From Imbroritus primus (GTDB taxonomy: Bacteria; Pseudomonadota; Gammaproteobacteria; Burkholderiales; Burkholderiaceae): a DNA stretch of 64,000 nt. Positions 51,876 through 61,500 of the stretch are shown in pieces (within the stretch, counting starts at the first letter, position 1; the number at the start of each line of letters is the position of its first letter). A program made the translations under genes and the position numbers. Location of the stretch: assembly GCA_000272025.2 (NCBI GenBank), contig AKCV02000004.1, forward strand, positions 62,001 through 126,000, in the 5' to 3' direction. A model generated the notes under the pieces. It made no database searches. It saw only the letters and a program-made list of their open reading frames with translations, and had not been told where the DNA came from.

Positions 51876-52319
51876 TTACTGGCCGAGGGTCAGGGCTTTC
51901 ATTGCCATCGACCGGGTGGTGGTGGCCACTTCCACATTGGCCTGGTAGGAGCGCGAGGCCGAGATCATGTTGACCATCTCTTCCACCACATCGACGTTCG
52001 GCAGGGTCACGAAGCCATCCGCGTCGGCCAACGGATGGCCCGGCTGGTGCACGCGGCGCATCGGCGCATCGCTCTCCACCACGCCAGCCACGGCGACCGC
52101 GGCCGTCTCCGGGCCCGCGCCGCCGTTGATGCCGCCCGCACCATTCACGCCGGCCTGCGCCGCGACGGTGCTGAACACCACCTGGCGCGCACGATAGGGC
52201 TGGCCATCCGGGCCGGTCACGCTGTCCGCGTTGGCAAGGTTGCTGGCGACCACATTGAGGCGCTTGGACTGCGCCGTCAGCGCGGAACCCACGACATCGA
52301 GCGTATTGAAGAGGGACAT
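51876..52319 (-). CDS. flgC: Flagellar proximal rod protein FlgC
   Basis: 147 residues. N-terminal [31 protein letters not shown], and the FlgC ending [23 protein letters not shown]. Rod subunit; 37 bp after flgB. Confidence 0.94.
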   Translation of the reverse strand: MSLFNTLDVVGSALTAQSKRLNVVASNLANADSVTGPDGQPYRARQVVFSTVAAQAGVNGAGGINGGAGPETAAVAVAGVVESDAPMRRVHQPGHPLADADGFVTLPNVDVVEEMVNMISASRSYQANVEVATTTRSMAMKALTLGQ

Positions 52320-52356
52320 GGCTGTTTCCTGGTGTCTTGTGGCGTACGGTCCGCGT

Positions 52357-52800
52357 TCACCCCTGGATCGCCGACATCAGCGATTTGATGCGCGAACTGA
52401 GAAAGGTCAGGTTGGCTTCGTAATGCATGGTGTTATTCATGAACTGCATCCGTTCGACGTCCATGTCCACGGTGTTACCGTCGATGCTGGCCTGCTGCAC
52501 GGTGCGGTAGAGCGCCTCGGCATGTGCGGGCTGCGTAGCGGCCTGACCGGCGGCGCTGCCCTGGGCCGTGAGGTGGCGCGCCGAGGTCGTGGCCAGCACA
52601 GTTGCTGCCGCATTCGCCGGACTCCCCACCCCGCGCGCGGTCATGGCCTGCTGCAGGGCGCTGTTGAAATCGATGTCGCGCGCCTTGTACTGCGGCGTGT
52701 CTGCATTGGCGATGTTGGCCGATAGCAGTTCATGACGCTGCACGCGCAACCGCGTGGCCTGTTCATGAAAGGCAAAGGCCTGATCGAGCTTGCTGACCAT
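52357..52800 (-). CDS. flgB: Flagellar proximal rod protein FlgB
   Basis: 147 residues. Rod-family N-terminus with [20 protein letters not shown] and C-terminal [22 protein letters not shown]. Proximal rod subunit and first gene of the flgB-J operon. AAAGGAG lies ahead of the ATG. The 273-bp divergent gap to flgA carries no recognisable sigma-28 promoter. Confidence 0.94.
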   Translation of the reverse strand: MVSKLDQAFAFHEQATRLRVQRHELLSANIANADTPQYKARDIDFNSALQQAMTARGVGSPANAAATVLATTSARHLTAQGSAAGQAATQPAHAEALYRTVQQASIDGNTVDMDVERMQFMNNTMHYEANLTFLSSRIKSLMSAIQG

Positions 52801-53073
52801 CGGTGATCTCCTTTCATCTATTGCGTTGCCTGGCGCTCCGGCCGTTGTGCGGCGTCGTCCGTTCCGGGCGCTGTCGCACCCTGGCGCACGCGCGCCACGG
52901 CCCGACCGTCTCCAGAGACTTTTTCACGTTGCCGATACTACGGGCCGGCATGCAAGACCATTCGCCGGAATAGAAGGAGGTTTACGCGGCATCTCGGGCT
53001 TTTCGCGCTGCCGCGCATGGCTACACTCTGACGCTATCGAAGTCCGCCCAAGTCCGTTCGTACGGGAGCCGTC

Positions 53074-53799
53074 ATGCCTGTCCTGTTCCGCACTGCCCTC
53101 TCGTCCCTGTCGCCTCTTCTTGCCTGCCTGCTGGCATGGCCGGCCAGCCACGCGTGGGCCAACCAGCCTGCACAGGCCGATGCCGCCCGCCTGCAGGCTC
53201 AGGTTCGCTCCCAGGTGGAAGCACGCCTGCCAGCAGGACAAGCGGGGCAGGCACGCATCGAAGTCGGCGCGCTCGACATGCGCACGGTGGGTCCCAACTG
53301 CACCCAGCTCGACGTATTGCTGCCGCCGCCGGAGCGCCTGCGCGGCCGCGTGCAGGTTGGCCTGCGCTGCGATGCGCCCCAGCAATGGGCCACGTGGGTG
53401 CCGGTGACCATTGCGGTGAGCGTCAGTTACTGGGTCGCTGCGCGTGCGCTGCCGGTTGGTACTGTGATCGAAGCGGCCGATCTGCTGCAGCGCACCGGCG
53501 ACGAAGCCGCGCTGCCGCGCGGCGCCGTCCAGCATGCCGACGAGGCCGTGGGCCGCGTGCTGATGAGCCGCGTGCCCGAAGGCGCACCGCTTACGCTACA
53601 CAGCCTGCGCCAGCAGGTGGCCGTACAGGCCGGACAGACCGTCAAGCTGGTGGTCGAAGGCGGCAGTTTCCAGATCAGCAGCGATGGCCGCGCACTCAAC
53701 CAGGCACTGCAGGGCCAGGTCGCCCAGGTACGCACCGCCAATGGCGCGGTAGTCCGGGGCATCGCCGGAGCCGGCGGGGTGGTGCGGGTGCAGTATTGA
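53074..53799 (+). CDS. flgA: Flagellar P-ring chaperone FlgA
   Basis: 241 residues with a signal peptide (cleavage near S-H-A-W-A). The C-terminal SAF/FlgA domain is typical: A-R-A-L-P-V-G-T-V-I-E-A-A-D-L near residue 125, M-S-R-V-P-E-G-A-P-L-T near 165, and the ending V-V-R-G-I-A-G-A-G-G-V-V-R-V-Q-Y. A periplasmic chaperone for FlgI polymerisation. Divergent from flgB. Confidence 0.92.
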   Translation: MPVLFRTALSSLSPLLACLLAWPASHAWANQPAQADAARLQAQVRSQVEARLPAGQAGQARIEVGALDMRTVGPNCTQLDVLLPPPERLRGRVQVGLRCDAPQQWATWVPVTIAVSVSYWVAARALPVGTVIEAADLLQRTGDEAALPRGAVQHADEAVGRVLMSRVPEGAPLTLHSLRQQVAVQAGQTVKLVVEGGSFQISSDGRALNQALQGQVAQVRTANGAVVRGIAGAGGVVRVQY

Positions 53800-53816
53800 G
53801 CAGGATCAAATTTCTC

Positions 53817-53844
53817 TAAAGTTTTTCCGAGGGGATGCCGTTAT
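53817..53844 (+). promoter_or_regulatory. Sigma-28 promoter of flgM-flgN
   Basis: TAAAGTTT (53817-53824) is a perfect consensus -35. GCCGTTAT (53837-53844) matches the flgK -10. The spacer is 12 bases, one more than at the other sites. It begins 18 bp after the flgA stop. Confidence 0.72.
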
Positions 53845-53879
53845 GATGTGATAGGACCTGTCAGCAAGGTAGAGCCATC

Positions 53880-54197
53880 GTGGAAATCAAGAAAACCGTC
53901 AGCAGTACGCCGCCCGCCGCCCCCACCAAGGATGCGACGTCGCCGGCTGCGCAGAGTGTGCACCGTCCGGCCGTCGGCCATGCCGGCAGCACCGCCACGA
54001 CGGGCGAACCGGCCCTGAGCGTGCAGGCCTTGCAGCAGACGCTGGTGGCCCAGCCCGAGCCGATCGACACGGCGCGCGTCGAGGCGATTCGTGCCGCGAT
54101 CCGCGAGGGCCGTCTGCCGATCAATGCCGAAGGCATTGCCGACGCAGCCATGAAAGCCGCGTTCGAACTGCTCGGCAAACCCGACTCCACTCGCTGA
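53880..54197 (+). CDS. flgM: Anti-sigma-28 factor FlgM
   Basis: 105 residues from a GTG. The N-terminal half is Ala/Thr/Pro-rich and disordered. The C-terminal sigma-binding helices are recognisable (D-T-A-R-V-E-A-I-R-A-A-I-R-E-G-R-L-P-I-N-A-E-G-I-A-D-A). FlgM holds FliA until the hook is finished and is then exported. Placed behind a sigma-28 site, it closes a feedback loop. Confidence 0.92.
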   Translation: MEIKKTVSSTPPAAPTKDATSPAAQSVHRPAVGHAGSTATTGEPALSVQALQQTLVAQPEPIDTARVEAIRAAIREGRLPINAEGIADAAMKAAFELLGKPDSTR

Positions 54198-54279
54198 CAA
54201 CCCCGCTGGGGTAACGCCTGAACGGCGCAGTTCCTGTCACGCCTGACGGCTCCCGTCCGATTTCCGACCAGGAGCCCCC

Positions 54280-54768
54280 ATGTCCACCATGCCCCCTGCG
54301 CCACACGATGCCCGCGCCCAGTTGCTGATGGTGCTGCGCGACGAGAACAGCACGGTGCGCCTGCTTGAAGCCACGCTGCGCGAAGAAGCCGAAGCGCTGC
54401 TCGCCGGCGAGCGGGCGCGCATCGAAGAAATTGCCGGGCGCAAGCAGCACCAGCTCAACCATCTCGCCGGGCTCGACCGCGAGCGCCGCCAGTGGTGGGC
54501 CACGTACTATCCGATGGATGATCCCTACGGCCTGCCGCGCTTCATCCAGGCGGATGCGGAGTTGGCCGCCGTGTTCAACGACACCATCGCTCGCACACGC
54601 CAGTTGCAGAACGCCAATGAAGCCAATGGCGCAATCATCGACCTGCGCCTGCGCACGGCACGCGACGCGCTCACGGTCCTCGGCTCGGCCGTGGGCGGCC
54701 AGCAGCCTTACGGGCCCGACGGGCGGCAGCCGCTAAAGCTGCCGGGGTTCTCGGTGGTCGCGCGCTAG
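54280..54768 (+). CDS. flgN: Flagellar chaperone FlgN
   Basis: 162 residues, helical. Family pattern L-R-D-E-N-S-T-V-R-L-L-E...E-A-L-L-A-G-E-R-A-R-I-E-E-I-A-G-R-K-Q-H-Q-L, and later R-T-R-Q-L-Q-N-A-N-E-A-N-G. FlgN escorts FlgK and FlgL to the export gate. Co-transcribed with flgM (82-bp gap). Last flagellar gene on the right. Confidence 0.9.
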   Translation: MSTMPPAPHDARAQLLMVLRDENSTVRLLEATLREEAEALLAGERARIEEIAGRKQHQLNHLAGLDRERRQWWATYYPMDDPYGLPRFIQADAELAAVFNDTIARTRQLQNANEANGAIIDLRLRTARDALTVLGSAVGGQQPYGPDGRQPLKLPGFSVVAR

Positions 54769-54825
54769 CCGCCTGTATCTCCCTGCCCGCGCCACAGGTT
54801 TCCGGGGGGATGCAGCGCACGCGGT

Positions 54826-54831
54826 TATAAT
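54826..54831 (+). promoter_or_regulatory. -10 box of the metal-efflux operon
   Basis: A perfect TATAAT lies nine bases before the czcI-like ATG, so the predicted transcript would start within about two bases of the start codon. No consensus -35 is present, which suggests an activator-dependent promoter. Confidence 0.5.
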
Positions 54832-54839
54832 CGCTCCCC

Positions 54840-55193
54840 ATGCGCCGTCTGCTTGCAATCTTCCTCCTGCTGCTGTTGCCGCTGCAAACCGTCTGGGCTG
54901 CGGCGGCGCCGTATTGCCAGCATGAGAAAGTCCCGAGCACATTCCATCTCGGCCATCACACCCACCTCCATCAGGTGGATCTGCCGGGCGAGGACACCGA
55001 TAGCAACGCACCAGCCGGCACGGCCGATATCGATTGCCATGCCTGCCATGCCTTCTGCGGCGCGATGCCGGTCACGACACTGCTGCTGCAGGGCGTGGAT
55101 GCGCCCGTGATTCTGCCGGTATCGACCTCCCTCGCACCACCCACCCCGCCGCAATTGCAGCCTGAGCGCCCCAACTGGCCTGTCCGCGCCTGA
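54840..55193 (+). CDS. czcI: CzcI-like periplasmic metal-response protein
   Basis: 117 residues. Signal peptide (M-R-R-L-L-A-I-F-L-L-L-L-L-P-L-Q-T-V-W-A, cleavage after A) very like CzcI of metal-resistant Cupriavidus. The mature part has metal-binding clusters: H-L-G-H-H-T-H-L-H near residue 36 and D-C-H-A-C-H-A-F-C near 64. CzcI-type proteins lie at the head of czc operons and are thought to modulate their response to zinc/cobalt/cadmium. First gene of a six-gene operon. Confidence 0.78.
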   Translation: MRRLLAIFLLLLLPLQTVWAAAAPYCQHEKVPSTFHLGHHTHLHQVDLPGEDTDSNAPAGTADIDCHACHAFCGAMPVTTLLLQGVDAPVILPVSTSLAPPTPPQLQPERPNWPVRA

Positions 55194-55251
55194 CCGGCGA
55201 GACGGGCTCGCGCCCCCATTCCGATCGCATCACCGCACCCTGCATGCACCT

Positions 55252-55271
55252 CGCATGCCTGCAGGCATGCG
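55252..55271. promoter_or_regulatory. 20-bp perfect palindrome between czcI- and czcC-like genes
   Basis: CGCATGCCTGCAGGCATGCG is fully self-complementary. It lies in the 190-bp gap between the first and second genes of the efflux operon, with more GCATG copies on both sides. It could be an internal operator or a short RNA hairpin affecting downstream expression. Confidence 0.45.
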
Positions 55272-55383
55272 TCCGCGTGAGGCTTTGCGCATGACTCTGT
55301 GCATGAGCTGAGCCCACGCCTTCGAGATGCCCTGATCGCTCGCCGGCCATTTCCCTTGAATGTTTTCACTGGAGATGTTCCGG

Positions 55384-56763
55384 ATGTATCGCAAGACCCT
55401 GATCCTGTTCCTGCCCACGGCCACGCTCGCCTGGGCCAGCGTGGCCCATGGTGCGCCGGCGGTTGCCGCCAACACCGCGGGGCCGCACGCTGTATCTGCA
55501 GCCACGCTGCCCGCAATATCGCCCGTGCCATCACCCACCGCACCACCCGCAACACGCACGGCGGCGCCATCCATCACCCTCGCCGAATTGTTCGAGCTCG
55601 CCTGGGCGCGCCAGCCTGAGGCGCGCGCCACCGCCGCCCGTCGCGACGCCGCACTGGCCACGCGCGACGCAGCGGCGAGCTGGAGCGCCGATGCGCCCGC
55701 ACTGTCGCTGCAAGCGAAATCAGATCGCCCCGGCGCCAACGAAGGCGCGCGCGAGTATGAAGTCGGCATCGGCATCCCCCTGTGGCTGCCGGGCGAGCGC
55801 AACCGCTCGGCCCGCCTCGCGGAGGCCGAGCTCAAGGCGCTCGACAGCAGCCTGCTGGCCGCGCGCCTGCGGCTCGCGGAAAACGTACGCGAGGCATGGT
55901 GGCGCTACCAGCGCGCACAGGGCGACTGGCAACTGGCCCAGGTACGCGAAGCCAATGCCCGGCAACTGGCCGGCGATGTCGCACGCCGCGTCAAGGCGGG
56001 CGACCTGGCGCGCGCCGACCAGCATCAGGCCGATGGCGCGGCCGCGCAGGCCGAAGCGGCCGTGGCCGAAGCCGCTGCCGAACAGGCTGCGGCACTGCAC
56101 CGGTTGCGCGCACTGGCAGGCACCGCCATCCCTGTGCCGGCGACCAGCGCGACGCTGCCCGAAGTGCTACCCGAGGCGTTGCCCGATACGCCGCTCAGTG
56201 CCACCGCACCGGATGGCAGTGGCGGCGCAGTCGCGCATCCTGCCGTGATCGCCCTGCTCGATCGCGCCCAGGCCGCGCGCGACGCGGCGGCACTGGCGCG
56301 CCAGCAGAACCGCGCCAACCCCGAACTGACCGTGGCCGCGACCCGCGAGCGCGATGTCACCGGGGCATCGTTCAAGCAAAGCTTCACCGTCGGCATCCGC
56401 ATCCCGTTCGGGGCCGGTCCGCGCGCCCGTGCCAAACAGTTCACTGCACAAGCCGAGGCGCTGGATGCCGAGGCGCAGGCCGAACTCGAAACCGGCAACG
56501 TCGCCCAGGGCATCGCCAGTGCACAGGCACAGCTGCGTGCCGCGCAGACCCGGCAGCAGGCAGCGGAGCGCCGCGCCCGGCTGGCACGCGAGGCGCGCGG
56601 CTTTTTCGACAAATCGTTCCGCCTCGGTGAAACCGATCTGCCGACGCGCCTGCGGATCGAGCTCGAAGCCATCGAAGCGGAGCAGGCATTCGCCCGCGCC
56701 CGCATCGACGCAGCCGCCGCCGTTTCCGGCCTGCGGCAAGCCATGGGGCTGTTGCCGCAATGA
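55384..56763 (+). CDS. czcC: Outer-membrane efflux protein, CzcC-like (TolC family)
   Basis: 459 residues. Signal peptide (near W-A-S-V-A-H-G-A), then two OEP repeats of long coiled helices, Ala/Glu/Arg-rich (about 70-260 and 285-455). Typical motifs: F-E-L-A-W-A-R-Q-P-E-A-R near the start, G-I-P-L-W-L-P-G-E-R-N near 135, G-I-R-I-P-F-G near 340, ending G-L-R-Q-A-M-G-L-L. Forms the outer-membrane channel of the tripartite pump. GGAG lies nine bases before ATG 55384. Confidence 0.87.
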   Translation: MYRKTLILFLPTATLAWASVAHGAPAVAANTAGPHAVSAATLPAISPVPSPTAPPATRTAAPSITLAELFELAWARQPEARATAARRDAALATRDAAASWSADAPALSLQAKSDRPGANEGAREYEVGIGIPLWLPGERNRSARLAEAELKALDSSLLAARLRLAENVREAWWRYQRAQGDWQLAQVREANARQLAGDVARRVKAGDLARADQHQADGAAAQAEAAVAEAAAEQAAALHRLRALAGTAIPVPATSATLPEVLPEALPDTPLSATAPDGSGGAVAHPAVIALLDRAQAARDAAALARQQNRANPELTVAATRERDVTGASFKQSFTVGIRIPFGAGPRARAKQFTAQAEALDAEAQAELETGNVAQGIASAQAQLRAAQTRQQAAERRARLAREARGFFDKSFRLGETDLPTRLRIELEAIEAEQAFARARIDAAAAVSGLRQAMGLLPQ

Positions 56764-56827
56764 CCGCCCGCGATCCCATGCCTGTCTTGGCCTCCGTCGC
56801 GGCCCCCCTTTCCCTTCAGGATTCCGT

Positions 56828-57427
56828 ATGACACTGCTGACTTTTTCCGCTCCGCCTATCCGCGCACTGCAACGCGGCACGCGGCATATCGCCATCGCAT
56901 GCATGGCGGCACTGAGCCTGTTTGCCGCGCAGACAGCCATGGCCGATGCCGGCCACGACCACGATGCCGCACCGGCGGCCGACACCGGCATGGTGCTGCT
57001 CCGTTTCACGGCAGTGTCCGACCAGTTCGAACTGGTCGGCGTCGTAGATGGCACGACCCTCACGCTCTATCTCGACCACGCGGCCGATAACCGCCCGGTC
57101 GACGGCGCCACCCTGGAGCTGGAACTCAATGGCGCGGCCGTACCGGTCACCAGCACCGGCCCCGGCACCTTCACCGCCACGCTCGCTGCCGCACCGGCGG
57201 CAGGAGAAACCCCGGTCGCCGCGACGGTCGTCACCGGCCAGGCCTCGGATCTGCTGGCCGGGACGCTCGACATTCACGCCGACGACCACGCTGACACCAG
57301 CAGCACGCCGCTCACCACCGCAGTGCTCGCGGCCCTCGGCACGGGGTTGGCCCTGCTGGCTGCGGCACTGGTCTGGAAACGCATGACGGCACGCAAGTCG
57401 GCCGCGCAACGAGGAGATGCCGCATGA
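56828..57427 (+). CDS. His-containing periplasmic accessory protein of the efflux operon
   Basis: 199 residues: signal peptide (ends near A-M-A-D), then A-G-H-D-H-D metal-binding residues. A beta-rich domain follows (F-E-L-V-G-V-V-D-G-T-T-L-T-L-Y-L-D, T-L-E-L-E-L-N-G). A C-terminal membrane helix (about 160-185) with a basic cytosolic tail ends the protein. The beta domain resembles the N-terminal extension found fused to some heavy-metal adaptor proteins; here it is a separate gene. It overlaps the adaptor gene by four bases (ATGA). Probably a periplasmic metal-binding helper; no named family could be confirmed. Confidence 0.65.
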   Translation: MTLLTFSAPPIRALQRGTRHIAIACMAALSLFAAQTAMADAGHDHDAAPAADTGMVLLRFTAVSDQFELVGVVDGTTLTLYLDHAADNRPVDGATLELELNGAAVPVTSTGPGTFTATLAAAPAAGETPVAATVVTGQASDLLAGTLDIHADDHADTSSTPLTTAVLAALGTGLALLAAALVWKRMTARKSAAQRGDAA

Positions 57428-58557
57428 TCACCACTCGCACTCTTATCCTGCGCCGGCCGCTTGCCGCGCTGGTGCTCGCGCTCGGACTGACCGCCCTCGC
57501 CCCTGCCGCCATGGCGGGCCCAGGCCATGACCATGGCGATGCACCGCCTGCCGCAAACAGCAATGGTCCCAAGCGACAGCCGGATGGCAGCGTGTTCCTG
57601 CCGAAACCGGCGCAACGCCAGCTGGCGGTACGCACCCTGCCCGTGCAGGCCGGCGAACTGCCGAAGGCATTCGAACTGCAGGGCCGCGTGGTCATGGATC
57701 CGAATGCCGGCGGCAAGGTCCAGGCCGCACTGGCCGGCCGTCTCGAAGCCGGGCCGAACGGCCTGCCGAGCGTAGGCCAGCCGGTACGCAAGGGCCAAGT
57801 GCTGGCGTATGTGGCACCGTCGAGCGGCGCGCTGGAACGCGCGGGCCAGGTAGCACAGCAGGCCGAGCTGCGCGCCGCGCATGCACTGGCCCTCAAGCGC
57901 CAGGCCCGCCTGCGCGAACTGGCCGACACCGTGCCACTCAAGGAAATCGAAGCGGCCGAGAGCGAGGTCGCCAGCCTGGCCGGACGTCTGCAGGCAGTCG
58001 GCGCCGGCCTGTCGGGGCGCGACACGCTGGGGGCGCCGGTCACTGGCGTAATCGCCTCCGCCAATGCCGTGGCCGGGCAGGTCGTGGACGCCGGCGCGCT
58101 GGTGTTCGAGGTGGTCGATCCGCGCCGCGTGCAGATCGAAGCCCTGGCCTACGATGCCGCGCAGGCGCAGAACATCGCCTCCGCCAGTATGATGGCCGGC
58201 GAGTCGCGCATTCCGCTGACCCTGATCGGCGCCGCGCGCAGCCTGCGCGACCAGGCGCTACCGGTGATGTTCGGCGGCGCCGGGGACGCGCTGTCGCGCC
58301 TGGCCGTCGGCCAGCCGGTGCAGGTCGTGGTGCAGTCGCGCGAGCGACTCCAGGGTGTACGGGTTCCCGTGGCGGCGCTGCTCAAGAATCCGGCCAACCA
58401 GGACATCGTGTGGATCAAGACCGCACCGGAACGCTTCGAACCGCGTCCCGTGACCTTTGTGCTGCTCGACGGCGCATCGGTGGCCGTGACCACGGGCCTG
58501 GAAGCCGGCGCGCGTGTCGTCACCGGCGGCGCGACGCTGATCAACCAGGTCCGTTGA
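57424..58557 (+). CDS. czcB: RND efflux periplasmic adaptor, CzcB-like
   Basis: 377 residues. Signal peptide, then a His motif G-P-G-H-D-H-G-D. Membrane-fusion-protein domains follow: a barrel-sandwich half (G-R-V-V-M-D-P-N-A-G-G-K-V-Q-A, P-V-R-K-G-Q-V-L-A-Y-V), a helical hairpin (about 135-195), a second lipoyl half (A-P-V-T-G-V-I), and beta-barrel/membrane-proximal domains (V-P-V-A-A-L-L at about 315). Links the inner-membrane pump to the outer-membrane channel. Confidence 0.88.
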   Translation: MITTRTLILRRPLAALVLALGLTALAPAAMAGPGHDHGDAPPAANSNGPKRQPDGSVFLPKPAQRQLAVRTLPVQAGELPKAFELQGRVVMDPNAGGKVQAALAGRLEAGPNGLPSVGQPVRKGQVLAYVAPSSGALERAGQVAQQAELRAAHALALKRQARLRELADTVPLKEIEAAESEVASLAGRLQAVGAGLSGRDTLGAPVTGVIASANAVAGQVVDAGALVFEVVDPRRVQIEALAYDAAQAQNIASASMMAGESRIPLTLIGAARSLRDQALPVMFGGAGDALSRLAVGQPVQVVVQSRERLQGVRVPVAALLKNPANQDIVWIKTAPERFEPRPVTFVLLDGASVAVTTGLEAGARVVTGGATLINQVR

Positions 58558-58570
58558 GGAGCCATGCACC

Positions 58571-61500
58571 ATGTTCAAATGGCTACTCGATAACAGCCTG
58601 TCCAACCGGCTGCTGGTGATGATCGCCAGCGTCGTGTTGATGACCTATGGTGCGTTCACGCTGTCGCAGACACCCGTGGACGTGTTTCCCGATCTCAACA
58701 AACCGACCGTCACCATCATGACGGAAGCCGGCGGCATGGCCGCCGAGGAGGTCGAACAGCTCATCACCTTTCCGCTCGAAACCACCATGAACGGCCTGCC
58801 GGGCGTGGAGAGCATCCGTTCGGTGTCGAGCGCGGGCCTGTCGTTCATCTACGTGACCTTCGACTGGCGTACCGAAATCTTCCGCGCGCGCCAGACCGTC
58901 TCGGAACGGCTCGCCTCGATGGAAGAAGGCCTGCCGCCCGGCGTGATTCCACGCATGGGGCCGATCAGTTCGATCATGGGCGAGATCATGCAGGTGGCGA
59001 TTCCCATCGACACCGCGAAGATCTCGCCCATGGCCGTGCGCGAGTATGCGGACTGGGTGCTGCGCCCGCGCCTGCTGGCGATTCCCGGCGTGGCGCAGGT
59101 GATTCCCATCGGTGGCGAGGTGCGGCAGTTCCAGGTGCAGCCCGACACGGCCGCCATGGCACGGCTCGGCATCTCGCACGAGCAGCTCGAAACTGCACTC
59201 AAGGGTTTCTCCGGCAATACGTCGGGCGGCTTCCTCGAACTGAACGGGCGTGAATACCTGATCCGCCACATCGGCCGTACCTCGCGCCTCGACGACCTGC
59301 AGAACCTCGCCCTGACGGCGCGCGAAGGCCAGCCGATCCTGCTGCGGCAGATCGCCACCGTTACCTTCGCGCCGGCCATCAAGCGCGGCGATGCCGGCTT
59401 CGAAGGCAAGCCGGCGGTCATCCTCGGCATCCAGAAGCAGCCGACCGCCGATACCATCGGCCTGACGCGCCACATCGAAAGCGCGCTGGCCGATCTGCAG
59501 GGCGCGCTGCCACCCGGCATGGACGCGCCGCGCGTCACCTTCCGCCAGGCGAGCTTCATCGAGGCCTCGGTCAACACGCTGCAGGGCAAGCTGATCGCCG
59601 CCTCGGTGTTCGTCGCGGTGATCCTGTTCGTGTTTCTCGGCACGCTGCGCCCCACCATCATCGCGCTGACGGCGATTCCAGTATCGGTCTTCATGACCGC
59701 GTTGGTATTCCGCTACTTCAACATGTCGATCAACACTATGACGCTCGGCGGGCTGGCCATTGCCATCGGCGGGCTGGTGGACGATGCGGTGGTCGGCGTG
59801 GAGAACGTGCTGCGGCGGCTCAAGGCGGACCGCGAGCAGGCCGGCCACGCGCGCCTGCATCCGCTGGAGCTGGTGCGCAACGCCACGCTGGAAGTGCGCT
59901 CGGCGATTCTCTACGCGACCATCATCATCGTGCTGGTGTTCCTGCCGCTGTTCGCCCTGCCCGGCATGGAAGGCCGGCTGTTCGTGCCGCTCGGTGTGGC
60001 GTTCATCGTCTCGACGCTGGCGTCGCTGGTCGTCTCGGTCACGGTCACGCCGGTCCTCGCCTTTTATCTGCTGCCGCGCATGAAATCGCTCGGCCATGGC
60101 GATACGCGTTTTCTCGCATGGTTGAAAGCGCGTTACCGCAATGGCCTGCAGCGCGTGCTGGCGCACCCCAAGCGGGCTGTCGGTGCGGGCGCCGTTGCCG
60201 TGCTGGTGGCGGCCACGGCGGTACCGTTCTTTCCCACCACCTTCCTGCCGCCCTTCAATGAAGGTACGCTGCTGATCGGCATGCGCCTCAATCCGGGCGT
60301 CACGCTGGCCGAATCGTCGCAACTCGCGCAGCAGGCCGAGGTGCTGGTGCGCACCGTGCCGGAAGTCACGCACGTCGGCCGGCGCAGTGGCCGGGCCGAG
60401 CTGGACGAACACGCCGAGGGCGTGCATGTGAGCGAACTGGATGTCGGCCTCAAGCCGGCGGGCGAACTGAAGCGCAGCATGGCGGAGATCCAGGCCGACA
60501 TCCGCGCCCGGCTCGCCAACCTGCCGGCCGCCATCTCCATCGGCCAGCCGATCTCGCACCGTATCGACCACATGCTGTCGGGCGTGCGTGCGCAGATCGC
60601 CATCAAGGTCTTCGGCGAAGATCTCGATACCTTGCGCGGCCAGGCCGATGCCTTGCAGGCACGGCTCGCGAAGATCCCCGGCGTGACCGATCTGGAAGTG
60701 GAGAAGCAGGTGCTTGCGCCACAGATCAAGGTGCGCATCGACTATGCCGCCGCGGCCCGCTACGGCGTGCCGGCGCCGCAATTGCTGACCGTGCTGCAGA
60801 GCCTCGTCGAAGGCGAGAAGGTGACGCAGATTGTCGAAGGCAACCGGCGCTTCGCGCTGGTGGTACGCCTGCCGGAACAGGCACGCTCGATCGAAGGACT
60901 GCGGCAGATCCTGCTGGAGACACCATCGGGACGCGTGCCGCTCTCCAGCATCGCCACCATCGAGGACAGCGACGGCCCCAACCAGATCAGCCGCGACGAC
61001 GGCAAGCGGCGTATCGTGCTGTCGGCCAACGCACAGGGCCGCGCACTGTCGGATGTGGTGACCGACATCCGCCGCGCCGTCGCGGAAACCGCGCTGCCGG
61101 AAGGCTACTTCATCACGCTCGGCGGGCAATTCGAGGCGCAGGAAGAAGCCAGCCGCCTGGTCGGCCTGCTCTCCATCGTCTCGCTCGCGCTGATGTTCGT
61201 GGTGCTGTACAGCCGCTACAAGTCGGTGCGGCTATCGGTGCTGATCATGACCAACATCCCGCTGGCGCTGGTCGGCGCGGTGCTAGGCCTGTGGCTGTCG
61301 GGCCAGCCGCTCTCCGTCGCGGCGCTGGTGGGATTCATCACGCTCGCCGGCATCTCGGTGCGCAACGGCATCCTCAAGGTGAGCCACTACCTCAACCTGA
61401 TGCGGCTCGAAGGCGAGCGCTTCGATCACGCCATGATCCTGCGCGGTTCGCTCGAGCGGCTCAGCCCCGTGCTGATGACGGCGCTGGTCACCGCCTTCGC

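Noticed and set aside
52801-53073. GCCGATAC on the plus strand in the flgA-flgB gap as a sigma-28 -10 box
   Set aside because: No matching -35 box 11 bases upstream.
58583-61129. Minus-strand open frame of about 850 codons opposite the RND pump
   Set aside because: The pump on the plus strand is unmistakable; the antisense product is Arg/His/Gln-rich without domains.
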